From contig CALIAD010000089.1 of assembly GCA_938041635.1 (NCBI GenBank), positions 1-15,420 of the forward strand: DNA of 15,420 bases. Direction: 5' to 3'. Both the position numbers and the translations under genes were made by a program. Of this stretch, positions 1 to 5,543 are shown in pieces (positions within the stretch are counted from its first letter, which is position 1; every line of letters starts with the position of its first letter). The notes beneath the pieces are model-generated. The model saw nothing but the letters and a program-made list of their open reading frames with translations. It was not told where the DNA came from and searched no databases. The stretch is from an uncultured Atopobium sp. Lineage in GTDB: Bacteria; Actinomycetota; Coriobacteriia; Coriobacteriales; Atopobiaceae.

Positions 1-197
1 GTCCAGGTTCCATTGGTCAGTGCGCATACCCTGCACGCGTTCGTAAGGGCCTTCACATGTATGGTCACATGGGCGCAGAGCGCGTTACGGTCAAGAACCT
101 TAAGCTTGTCCGCGTTGATGCTGAGCAGAACCTCATGCTTATCAAGGGTGCTGTTCCTGGCGGCAAGAATGCCCTCGTCCAGGTCCGCATGGCCTAA
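1..197 (+). CDS. rplC: 50S ribosomal protein L3, C-terminal part (5' end outside window)
   Basis: L3 is an early-assembly 23S rRNA-binding protein of the large subunit that reaches towards the peptidyl transferase centre. Only the last 64 complete codons are present, read from base 3 and ending at TAA 195-197. The visible part has the family C-terminal pattern: GSIGQ, then YPARVRKG, then GHMGAERVTVKNL, then a final beta-rich stretch with KGAVPGG before the closing QVRMA. The family is about 205-220 residues, so roughly two thirds lies to the left of the window. It sits 39 nt before rplD, the normal S10-operon order. GCCTAA at 192-197, which spans the stop codon, is complementary to TTAGGC at 204-209 and again at 216-221. 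Confidence 0.97.
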   Translation, partial: PGSIGQCAYPARVRKGLHMYGHMGAERVTVKNLKLVRVDAEQNLMLIKGAVPGGKNALVQVRMA

Positions 198-236
198 GGG
201 CCTTTAGGCAAACACTTAGGCTAACAAGGAGACAAC

Positions 237-863
237 ATGTCCAAGTATGAGATTAAGAACGTAGAGGGAAAGAAGGTCGGCGACGCCGAGCTCTCCTCTG
301 ACGTCTATGGCATTGAGCCAAACATCCCTGTTGTGCACCAGGTTGTAGTCTGCCAGGACGCATCCGCACGTCAGGGTACCCACTCTACAAAGAACCGTCA
401 CGAGGTATCCGGCGGTGGCGTTAAGCCTTACCGTCAGAAGGGTACTGGTCGTGCTCGCCAGGGTTCTATTCGTGCTGGTCAGTGGACTGGTGGTGGCGTC
501 ATCTTTGGACCTACCCCTCGTTCCCACGCACGTCGTATTAACAACAAGATGGTCAAGCTTGCTATGAGGTCCGTCCTCTCCGGCAAGGTTGCAGACTCCG
601 AGCTTGTCCTCGTTGACTCTCTCGAGTTTGCTCAGCCTTCCACCAAGCAGGCAAAGGCTGCACTTCAGAACCTCGGTATTGAGGGTAAGCGCGTTACCGT
701 CATTGTCCCAGACGACGACGTCAACACTTACCTCTCTTTCCGCAACCTTCCTAAGGTTTCGATTTTCGGCGTTTCTGAGGTTACTACTCGTTTCCTGATC
801 GACAACGGCGCACTTGTTATGTCCGCTGATGTCGCTAAGCAGCTTGGGGAGGTGCTCGCATAA
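237..863 (+). CDS. rplD: 50S ribosomal protein L4
   Basis: L4 binds domain I of 23S rRNA, and its extended loop lines the polypeptide exit tunnel. In E. coli it also represses the S10 operon; whether it does so here is unknown. The 208-residue product matches the family length. The basic, Gly-rich loop is visible at about residues 55-90 (KPYRQKGTGRARQGS, then GGGVIFGP), followed by the globular alpha/beta part with the MVKLAMRSVLS helix. The ATG at 237 follows AAGGAG at 226-231 with good spacing. The TAA (861-863) overlaps the rplW ATG by one base, which indicates translational coupling. Confidence 0.98.
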   Translation: MSKYEIKNVEGKKVGDAELSSDVYGIEPNIPVVHQVVVCQDASARQGTHSTKNRHEVSGGGVKPYRQKGTGRARQGSIRAGQWTGGGVIFGPTPRSHARRINNKMVKLAMRSVLSGKVADSELVLVDSLEFAQPSTKQAKAALQNLGIEGKRVTVIVPDDDVNTYLSFRNLPKVSIFGVSEVTTRFLIDNGALVMSADVAKQLGEVLA

Positions 864-1162
864 TGAACTCTCCTTATGAGGTCATCATTCGTCCTATCGT
901 TTCAGAGCGTGCTTTCGATCTGATGGAGCAGGGCAAGTACACTTTTGAGGTTGCTCGTAACGCAGGTAAAGAAGAGATTGCTGCAGCTGTAGAGAAGCTC
1001 TTCTCTGTACACGTCACCAAGGTAAACACACTTTCTGTTAAGCCAAAGAACAAGCGTGTACGTTATCAGCAGGCAGGCAAGACCCGCCAGTGGAAGAAGG
1101 CTATTGTTACCCTCGCTGCTGGTGAGACTATCGAGATCTTCGGTAATAACTCTGCTGAGTAA
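863..1162 (+). CDS. rplW: 50S ribosomal protein L23
   Basis: L23 lies at the exit of the nascent-peptide tunnel and is the docking site for trigger factor and signal recognition particle. The 99-residue product shows the family opening (VIIRPIVSERAFDLM), the KYTFEVARNAGKEEIAAAVEKLF helix region, split here by position at about residues 26-46, and the basic loop KPKNKRVRYQQ before the C-terminal strand. It has no ribosome-binding site gap of its own: its ATG shares one base with the rplD stop, so initiation is probably coupled to L4 translation. It is followed by an unusually long, structured 138-nt gap before rplB. Confidence 0.98.
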   Translation: MNSPYEVIIRPIVSERAFDLMEQGKYTFEVARNAGKEEIAAAVEKLFSVHVTKVNTLSVKPKNKRVRYQQAGKTRQWKKAIVTLAAGETIEIFGNNSAE

Positions 1163-1171
1163 GGTTTTTCT

Positions 1172-1280
1172 CCCGTGCCTCTTTTGAGGTACGGGTTCGT
1201 ATGCCGCGCATAGTAGATACGCGCGGTACCGTGGTAATCCGGTGTTAGCTCGACTTTCCCTTAAGCGGGCTAGCCAACGG
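1172..1280 (+). promoter_or_regulatory. Three consecutive stem-loops in the rplW-rplB gap
   Basis: Three hairpins are visible in the 138-nt gap. The first pairs CCCGTGCCTC (1172-1181) with GAGGTACGGG (1186-1195) around a TTTT loop, ten pairs with one G-U. The second pairs TGCCGCGC (1202-1209) with GCGCGGTA (1221-1228). The third pairs GTTAGCTCG (1244-1252) with CGGGCTAGC (1266-1274) and is extended outward by CCG 1239-1241 with CGG 1278-1280. None is followed directly by a T run, so they do not look like ordinary terminators. The rplB ribosome-binding site (AAAGGG, 1286-1291) lies just 3' of the third stem. The function is unknown. Candidates are an r-protein binding site, an RNA processing site or a translation-initiation structure. 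Confidence 0.6.
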
Positions 1281-1300
1281 AGAAGAAAGGGATACTGTTT

Positions 1301-2137
1301 ATGGCAGTTAGGCATCTAAAGCCAACAAGCGCAGGCAGGCGCTTCCAGACAATCTCAGACTTTGCTGAGATTACAACTGATAAGCCCGAGAAGTCCCTTC
1401 TCGAGCCTCTGCCAAAGAAGGCTGGCCGCAACAACAATGGCCGCATCACTACCCGTCACCAGGGTGGTGGCCACAAGCGCCAGTATCGTCGTATCGACTT
1501 CAAGCGTCGCAAGGATGACATCCCAGCTAAGGTCGCTACTGTTGAGTACGATCCTAACCGTTCCGCTCGTATTGCTCTTCTGCACTATGCAGACGGCGCA
1601 AAGGCATACATCCTTTGCCCAGAGGGCCTGAGCGTCGGTGACACCGTTCTTTCTGGTACCAAGGACATCGACATCAAGCCTGGTAACTGCACCACTCTTG
1701 AGCAGATTCCAGTAGGTACTCTTGTTCACGCAGTTGAGTTCCAGCCTGGCAAGGGTGCTGCAATGGCACGTGCTGCTGGTACTTCCGTCCAGCTCATGGG
1801 TAAGGACAACGGCTATGCAGTTCTGCGTATGCCTTCCTCCGAGCTCCGTCGTGTTCTTCTGACCTGCCGTGCAACCATCGGCGAGGTTGGTAACGCTGAG
1901 CACTCCAACATTGTTGTTGGTAAGGCTGGTCGTTCCCGTTGGGCAGGCGTCCGTCCTACCGTCCGTGGTACTGTCATGAACCCTGTTGACCACCCACACG
2001 GCGGTGGTGAAGGTAAGAACCACACTTCTGGTCGTCCTTCCGTCACCCCATGGGGTAAGCCAACCAAGGGTTATAAGACACGCGACCCGAAGAAGGCTTC
2101 TAACCGCCTGATCATTCGCCGTCGTAAGTCCAAGTAA
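1301..2137 (+). CDS. rplB: 50S ribosomal protein L2
   Basis: L2 is a primary 23S rRNA-binding protein needed for subunit association and peptidyl transferase activity. The 278-residue product has the expected length. It shows the N-terminal HLKPTSAGRR, the OB-fold region with GGGHKRQYRRIDFKR, the SH3-like second domain, and the diagnostic NPVDHPHGGGEG at about residues 227-238. That segment includes the conserved His (about 231) equivalent to the functionally important His229 of E. coli L2. A basic tail ends in RRRKSK. The ATG follows AAAGGG with 9 nt between. Unlike most genes here it is separated from its upstream neighbour by a long structured gap, so its translation start is not coupled to rplW. 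Confidence 0.99.
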   Translation: MAVRHLKPTSAGRRFQTISDFAEITTDKPEKSLLEPLPKKAGRNNNGRITTRHQGGGHKRQYRRIDFKRRKDDIPAKVATVEYDPNRSARIALLHYADGAKAYILCPEGLSVGDTVLSGTKDIDIKPGNCTTLEQIPVGTLVHAVEFQPGKGAAMARAAGTSVQLMGKDNGYAVLRMPSSELRRVLLTCRATIGEVGNAEHSNIVVGKAGRSRWAGVRPTVRGTVMNPVDHPHGGGEGKNHTSGRPSVTPWGKPTKGYKTRDPKKASNRLIIRRRKSK

Positions 2138-2158
2138 GACACGAGTAGGAGTAGATAA

Positions 2159-2419
2159 ATGAGCAGAAGTCTCAAAAAAGGCCCCTTTGTGGAGACTCGC
2201 CTCCTTGCGCGTGTCGCTGCAATGAACGAGGCTGGCAAGAAGGACGTTATCAAGACCTGGTCACGTTCCTCAACCATCTTCCCTGAGATGGTCGGTCACA
2301 CCATCGCTGTTCACGATGGTCGTAAGCATGTACCTGTGTACGTCACCGAGTCCATGGTTGGTCACAAGTTGGGCGAGTTCTCCCCATCCCGTACCTTCCG
2401 CGGTCACAAGGCCAAATAG
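2159..2419 (+). CDS. rpsS: 30S ribosomal protein S19
   Basis: S19 sits in the head of the small subunit, forms a pair with S13 and contacts the A-site tRNA and the intersubunit bridge. The 86-residue product opens with the family's SRSLKKGPFVE and carries the conserved core WSRSSTIFPEMVGHTIAVH (about residues 34-52), then HVPVYVTESMVGHKLGEF and the TRTF-like end RTFRGHKAK. The ATG is preceded by TAGGAG at 2146-2151. It lies 21 nt after rplB and 14 nt before rplV, in standard S10-operon order. Confidence 0.99.
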   Translation: MSRSLKKGPFVETRLLARVAAMNEAGKKDVIKTWSRSSTIFPEMVGHTIAVHDGRKHVPVYVTESMVGHKLGEFSPSRTFRGHKAK

Positions 2420-2433
2420 GGGGAGTGTAGTAA

Positions 2434-2796
2434 ATGGCTAAGAACACCGATTCTATTGAGGTTCGCGCAACAGCTAAGTATGTTCGCGTTGCTCCTCGTA
2501 AGGCTCGCGCAGTTGTCGCGCTTGTCCGCGGTAAGTCTGTCGAGAAGGCCCTTGAGGTTCTTCAGTTCTCGACTCGCGCTGCCGCTACTGATGTTGCTAA
2601 GGTTCTGCGCTCTGCAGTTGCTAACGCTGAGAACAACAATGGTCTCCGCGCTAACAACCTGGTAGTCAAGACCGCTTTTGTTGACGAAGGCCCAACGCTT
2701 AAGCGTATTCGCCCTCGTGCAAAGGGTTCGGCTTCCCGCATTAACAAGCGCATGAGCCACATTACCGTTGTCGTTGCACCTCGAAAGGAGGCGTAG
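2434..2796 (+). CDS. rplV: 50S ribosomal protein L22
   Basis: L22 contacts all six domains of 23S rRNA, and its long beta-hairpin lines the exit tunnel, where family mutations can give macrolide resistance. The 120-residue product shows the N-terminal YVRVAPRKARAVVALVRGK, the helical middle ending in NNGLRANNL, and the tunnel hairpin around residues 85-108 (KRIRPRAKGSASRINKR), then a terminal strand ITVVV. The start ATG has GGGAG upstream. Its last codons contain AAAGGAGG (2784-2791), which serves as the ribosome-binding site of rpsC, whose ATG begins only 2 nt after the TAG. Confidence 0.98.
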   Translation: MAKNTDSIEVRATAKYVRVAPRKARAVVALVRGKSVEKALEVLQFSTRAAATDVAKVLRSAVANAENNNGLRANNLVVKTAFVDEGPTLKRIRPRAKGSASRINKRMSHITVVVAPRKEA

Positions 2797-2798
2797 GA

Positions 2799-3509
2799 AT
2801 GGGTCAGAAAGTACAGCCTACAGGCTTCCGTCTTGGTGTAACCGAGAGCTGGCGTTCTCGTTGGTACGCCGATAAGGACTACGCCGAGCAGCTCGGCAAC
2901 GATCTTGCTATCCGCAAGTATCTTGAGAAGCGCCTTGAGAAGGCAGCTGTTGCTCGTATTGATATCGAGCGCGCTGGCGATAAGGTCAAGGTAACTATTT
3001 TCTCCGCACGTCCTGGTATTGTCATTGGCAAGAAGGGTGCAGAGATTGACGGCCTCCGTGCAGATCTTGAGCGTGTTGCTAAGGTCGGCAAGGGTCAGGT
3101 CAACGTTGATGTTGTCGAGGTTAAGCGTCCTGAGCTTGACGCAAACCTTGTTGCTCAGTCCATCGCAGAGCAGCTTGAGCAGCGTGTCGCTTTCCGTCGC
3201 GCTATGCGTAAGGCTGTTCAGTCCGCTCGTAAGGCTGGCGCTAAGGGTATTCGTATCCAGTGCTCCGGTCGTCTGAACGGTGCTGAGATGGGCCGCCGTG
3301 AGTGGTACCGTGAGGGTCGCGTGCCTCTGCACACCCTTCGTGCTGCAATCGGCTATGGTACCGCTACAGGTCGCACCACCATGGGCGCTGTTGGTATCAA
3401 GGTTTGGATTTATTACGGCGAGAAGATGCCTGGACAGCCAACACCTAACCCAGCTCTTGAGGGCTCCGCTCGTCCTCGTCGTGCTCGCAATGAGAGGAGG
3501 GGCCGTTAA
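2799..3509 (+). CDS. rpsC: 30S ribosomal protein S3
   Basis: S3 is a small-subunit head protein at the mRNA entry channel that helps unwind incoming mRNA together with S4 and S5. The 236-residue product begins with GQKVQPTGFRLG, has a type II KH domain with the GxxG loop GKKG at residues 77-80, and a C-terminal S3 domain containing SGRLNGAEMGRREWYREGRVPLHT split across about residues 152-175. The tail is basic (ARPRRARNERRGR). The ribosome-binding site lies inside the end of rplV. The TAA shares one base with the rplP ATG, and AGGAGGGG within the last S3 codons supplies that gene's ribosome-binding site. Confidence 0.99.
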   Translation: MGQKVQPTGFRLGVTESWRSRWYADKDYAEQLGNDLAIRKYLEKRLEKAAVARIDIERAGDKVKVTIFSARPGIVIGKKGAEIDGLRADLERVAKVGKGQVNVDVVEVKRPELDANLVAQSIAEQLEQRVAFRRAMRKAVQSARKAGAKGIRIQCSGRLNGAEMGRREWYREGRVPLHTLRAAIGYGTATGRTTMGAVGIKVWIYYGEKMPGQPTPNPALEGSARPRRARNERRGR

Positions 3510-3934
3510 TGCTTGCTCCAAAGCGTGTATTGCACCGTAAGGTACAGCGCGGTTCCATGAAGGGCCAGGCAAAGGGTAATACCCAGCTGCATTTTGGTTC
3601 CTGGGGCATCCGTGCAGAGGAGGCTCACTGGATTACTAACCGCCAGATTGAGGCTGCTCGTATTGCTCTCACCCGTGAGATGAAGCGTGGCGGTAAGGTT
3701 TGGATTACTATCTTCCCAGATAAGCCAATCACCAAGAAGCCTGCAGAGACTCGCATGGGTTCCGGTAAGGGTAACCCAGAAGAGTGGGTAGCAGTTGTTA
3801 AGCCTGGTCGTATCATGTTCGAGATTGATGGCGTACCAGAGGAAGTTGCTCGTGAGGCTCTTCGTCTTGCTCAGCACAAGCTTCCAATTAAGACCAAGAT
3901 TGTCTCCAAGGCCGATCAGGACGGTGAGAACTAA
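3509..3934 (+). CDS. rplP: 50S ribosomal protein L16
   Basis: L16 binds near the central protuberance and helps position A-site tRNA. The 141-residue product starts MLAPKRVLHRKVQRG and shows the family core RMGSGKGNPEEWVA (from about residue 82) and the helix EEVAREALRLAQHKLP near the C-terminus. Arg82 is at the position of the Arg that YcfD hydroxylates in E. coli; nothing here shows that it is modified. It overlaps rpsC and rpmC by one base at each end, so translation of S3, L16 and L29 is probably coupled. Confidence 0.98.
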   Translation: MLAPKRVLHRKVQRGSMKGQAKGNTQLHFGSWGIRAEEAHWITNRQIEAARIALTREMKRGGKVWITIFPDKPITKKPAETRMGSGKGNPEEWVAVVKPGRIMFEIDGVPEEVAREALRLAQHKLPIKTKIVSKADQDGEN

Positions 3935-4149
3935 TGAAGTACACCGAAATCAAGGCTATGAGCGATGCAGACCTCGCTAAGAAACTCGAGGAAGGCCGCG
4001 CAGAGCTCTTTAATCTTCGTTTCCAGATGGCAACCAGCCAGCTGGACAACACCGCTCGTGTCAAGGCTGTTAAGCGTGACATTGCTCGCGTTCAGACCGA
4101 GATGCGCACCCGTCAAATTGCTGCGGAAGCATCCGCAGAGCAGAACTAG
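3934..4149 (+). CDS. rpmC: 50S ribosomal protein L29
   Basis: L29 is a small two-helix protein beside L23 at the tunnel exit. The 71-residue product has the two predicted helices, with the family patterns EIKAMSDADLAKKLEEGRAEL split over residues 4-24 and LFNLRFQMATSQLDNTAR at about 24-41, then VKRDIARVQTEMRTR. A slightly extended C-terminus (QIAAEASAEQN) goes beyond the usual 60-68 residues. The ATG overlaps the L16 stop by one base. rpsQ follows after 17 nt, with GGAG as its ribosome-binding site. Confidence 0.97.
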   Translation: MKYTEIKAMSDADLAKKLEEGRAELFNLRFQMATSQLDNTARVKAVKRDIARVQTEMRTRQIAAEASAEQN

Positions 4150-4166
4150 ATCGCAGGAGATAAGTT

Positions 4167-4433
4167 ATGGCAGAGACCGAAAGCAGAAATGCGCGTAAGG
4201 TTCGTACCGGACTCGTCGTCTCCATCTCTGGCGAGAAGACGATTACGGTAGAGATTACGTACCGTAAGCACCACCCTAAGTATGGCAAGATGATGACCAT
4301 CGGCAAGAAGCTTCACGTTCACGATGAGAACAACGAGGCTGGTCTGGGCGATACCGTCCGCGTCATGGAGACTCGTCCTCTTTCCAAGACCAAGCGTTGG
4401 CGTCTCGCAGAGATCGTTGAGCGCGCTAAGTAA
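4167..4433 (+). CDS. rpsQ: 30S ribosomal protein S17
   Basis: S17 is an OB-fold primary binder of the 5' domain of 16S rRNA. The 88-residue product shows the five-strand OB-fold pattern: KVRTGLVVSISGEKTITVEI, then HHPKYGKMM, then KLHVHDENNEAGLGDTVRV, with the characteristic end TRPLSKTKRWRL (about residues 69-80). The ATG follows GCAGGAG with normal spacing. It is the last gene before a 110-nt gap that matches the S10/spc operon boundary of E. coli. Confidence 0.98.
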   Translation: MAETESRNARKVRTGLVVSISGEKTITVEITYRKHHPKYGKMMTIGKKLHVHDENNEAGLGDTVRVMETRPLSKTKRWRLAEIVERAK

Positions 4434-4440
4434 TTAGCAC

Positions 4441-4472
4441 CTAGGAAACAGCTTTTAGCTCAACCTAGTTTT
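4441..4472 (+). terminator. Stem-loop with short T run after rpsQ, possible weak terminator
   Basis: CTAGG (4441-4445) pairs with CCTAG (4464-4468). Within it AGC (4450-4452) can pair with GCT (4458-4460). TTTTG follows the outer stem directly. The outer stem has only five pairs and the T run is short, so any termination would be partial. It sits exactly between the S10-like and spc-like blocks. Confidence 0.3.
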
Positions 4473-4484
4473 GTATCTATCATT

Positions 4485-4522
4485 ATTTCTCATGTGCGCA
4501 AATACGCGCACCTCTGAGAAAT
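4485..4522 (+). promoter_or_regulatory. Strong two-part hairpin upstream of rplN
   Basis: ATTTCTCA (4485-4492) pairs with TGAGAAAT (4515-4522). After a small internal loop, GTGCGC (4494-4499) pairs perfectly with GCGCAC (4506-4511) around a six-base loop. The rplN ribosome-binding site (GGAGG, 4531-4535) begins 8 nt downstream, so the hairpin stays outside the ribosome-binding site. It may protect the 5' end of a processed mRNA or bind a regulator. TATCAT at 4478-4483 resembles a -10 element but has no convincing -35 partner. Confidence 0.55.
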
Positions 4523-4543
4523 TAGGTTCCGGAGGAACGTCAC

Positions 4544-4912
4544 ATGATTCAGATGGAGACCATTCTCAACGTCGCTGACAACAGCGGCGCAAGGCGCGTA
4601 AAGTGCGTCAAGGTCCTTGGTGGCTCCAAGCGTCGTTACGCCGGCCTTGCCGACGTCATCATTGGCGCTGTCCAGGAGGCTACTCCAGGTGGTTCGGTGA
4701 AGAAGGGCGACATTGTTCGCTGCGTCATCGTTCGTACCGCTAAGGACACCCGTCGCAAGGACGGTAGCTACATCCGCTTTGACCAGAACGCATGCGTTCT
4801 TGTTAACAAAGAGGGTGAGCCCAAGGGTACTCGTATCTTTGGACCAGTCGCTCGCGAGCTGCGCGACCACAAGTACATGAAGATTGTCTCACTTGCACCT
4901 GAGACCCTTTAA
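4544..4912 (+). CDS. rplN: 50S ribosomal protein L14
   Basis: L14 is a five-strand beta-barrel protein at the subunit interface, forms a bridge to 16S rRNA and is near the RsfS silencing site. The 122-residue product matches the family length exactly. It begins MIQMETILNVADNSGARRV and contains the signature KVLGGSKRRYAGLAD, RKDGSYIRFDQNACVL and the C-terminal GTRIFGPVARELRD before IVSLAPE. The ATG has a strong GGAGG ribosome-binding site. The preceding hairpin-rich gap makes it the likely first gene of a transcriptional or processing unit, as in the E. coli spc operon. Confidence 0.99.
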   Translation: MIQMETILNVADNSGARRVKCVKVLGGSKRRYAGLADVIIGAVQEATPGGSVKKGDIVRCVIVRTAKDTRRKDGSYIRFDQNACVLVNKEGEPKGTRIFGPVARELRDHKYMKIVSLAPETL

Positions 4913-4923
4913 GGAGGAACGAC

Positions 4924-5241
4924 ATGCCTAAGATGAAGATCAAGAAGGGCGACAAGGTCGAGGTCCTCACTGGTAAGGACAAGGGTAAGCGCGGCGAGGT
5001 ACTTCGCGTATATCCAGAGAAGAACAAGGTTGTCGTTGAGGGCGTTGCAATTGCAAAGCGCCATGTCAAGCCAAACGCAGCTAACCAGCAGGGTGGCATC
5101 GTTGAGGCAGAGGCAGCAATCGACGCTTCCAATGTTGCTCTTATCGACCCTAAGACCGACAAGCCAACTCGCGTTGGCTACCTGATCAAGGAGGACGGCA
5201 CTAAGGTCCGCGTCTCCAAGAAGTCAGGCGCTGAGCTCTAA
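4924..5241 (+). CDS. rplX: 50S ribosomal protein L24
   Basis: L24 is an assembly-initiator protein that binds the 5' end of 23S rRNA. The 105-residue product carries the KOW motif near the N-terminus (KGDKVEVLTGKDKGKRGEV, about residues 8-26), then RHVKPN and the GGIVEAEAAIDASNVALIDP region, and ends in a short basic segment. AAGGAGG at 4911-4917, partly overlapping the rplN stop, is its ribosome-binding site. In most bacteria rplE follows within a few bases. Here a 302-nt gap with a strong terminator-like hairpin intervenes. Confidence 0.98.
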   Translation: MPKMKIKKGDKVEVLTGKDKGKRGEVLRVYPEKNKVVVEGVAIAKRHVKPNAANQQGGIVEAEAAIDASNVALIDPKTDKPTRVGYLIKEDGTKVRVSKKSGAEL

Positions 5242-5286
5242 GTTATACGTGTTTCTCGCATTGTAGAAACATCTCAGAGCTACTTC

Positions 5287-5323
5287 AAACCCCGTTATCA
5301 TCAGATAGCGGGGTTTTCTTTTT
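5287..5323 (+). terminator. Intrinsic terminator inside the cluster, after rplX
   Basis: AAACCCCGTTATC (5287-5299) pairs with GATAGCGGGGTTT (5304-5316), 13 pairs with one G-U, around the loop ATCA. It is followed by TTTTCTTTTT counted from 5314. This is a textbook rho-independent terminator facing the direction of the cluster, so rplE and later genes need readthrough, antitermination or their own promoter. Confidence 0.9.
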
Positions 5324-5403
5324 GGGCGAGAAGTGCGGTGTTGTGTAAGTCGTGTGATGACATGAAAAAATATCAGCTAGCTTGAAATTCTCGCCCCATT
5401 TTT
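5324..5403 (+). promoter_or_regulatory. Long-range perfect inverted repeat with trailing T run
   Basis: GGGCGAGAA (5324-5332) is perfectly complementary to TTCTCGCCC (5388-5396), enclosing 55 nt and followed by CATTTTT to 5403. Inside, GTCGT (5349-5353) can pair with ATGAC (5357-5361), and AGCTAGCT (5375-5382) is self-complementary. In RNA this would be a closed multi-stem domain ending in a terminator-like stem. It begins one base after the T run of the upstream terminator. It could be a second terminator, a ligand- or protein-binding attenuator, or a DNA operator. Confidence 0.5.
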
Positions 5404-5462
5404 GCTCAATAAGGTCTAATATTGTTCATTGCGTCTTTCTATGGGACACGTATGTCTCGAGG

Positions 5463-5492
5463 ATGCAGATGGCTCCTAGTTTGCCAAACTAG
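5463..5492 (+). CDS. Possible nine-codon leader peptide upstream of rplE
   Basis: Frame MQMAPSLPN runs from ATG 5463 to TAG 5490-5492. A second in-frame ATG at 5469 has GAGG (5459-5462) six bases upstream and would give MAPSLPN. The frame runs into the perfect hairpin at 5473-5495, so a translating ribosome would open that stem. So short a frame can occur by chance, and there is no direct sign that it is translated. Confidence 0.2.
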   Translation: MQMAPSLPN

Positions 5493-5495
5493 GAG
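5473..5495 (+). promoter_or_regulatory. Perfect 10-bp hairpin hiding an AGGAGG sequence
   Basis: CTCCTAGTTT (5473-5482) pairs perfectly with AAACTAGGAG (5486-5495) around GCC. The 3' arm overlaps AGGAGGT (5491-5497), an ideal anti-16S match that has no well-spaced start codon of its own. The rplE ribosome-binding site is about 40 nt further on. It may be a decoy or standby ribosome site, a regulatory protein site or a processing signal. Confidence 0.55.
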
Positions 5496-5543
5496 GTGTG
5501 AGGCGATCCCCGCACTTAAAACCCCAAGAGTTAAGGAGAAACC

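Larger units (their letters stand above)
5242..5543 (+). other. 302-nt structured intergenic region between rplX and rplE
   Basis: No protein gene of normal size is visible in this gap. From left to right it holds a short leader to 5286, an intrinsic terminator (5287-5323), a long-range 9-bp inverted repeat (5324-5332 with 5388-5396) followed by TTTTT, a -10-like TCTAAT (5415-5420), a small hairpin (GGGACA 5443-5448 with TGTCTC 5453-5458), a very short open frame (5463-5492), a perfect 10-bp hairpin (5473-5495), and the rplE ribosome-binding site AAGGAG at 5534-5539. I could not find a convincing -35 element for the -10-like sequence. Confidence 0.75.

Noticed and set aside
2562..3572. Long open frame on the minus strand (336 codons) across rplV and rpsC
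   Set aside because: It lies wholly opposite two certain ribosomal genes, has no family resemblance I can see and is a by-product of their codon bias.
5382..5411. TTGAAA (5382-5387) as the -35 of a promoter for rplE
   Set aside because: At 16-18 bases the downstream hexamers (such as CTCAAT and TCAATA) match the -10 consensus poorly, while the better -10-like TCTAAT is too far away.
5473..5495. S8 repressor site at the L24-L5 junction, as in E. coli
   Set aside because: The stem is perfectly paired, without the internal bulge expected of the S8-binding helix in 16S rRNA and the spc mRNA, so I cannot support the assignment.
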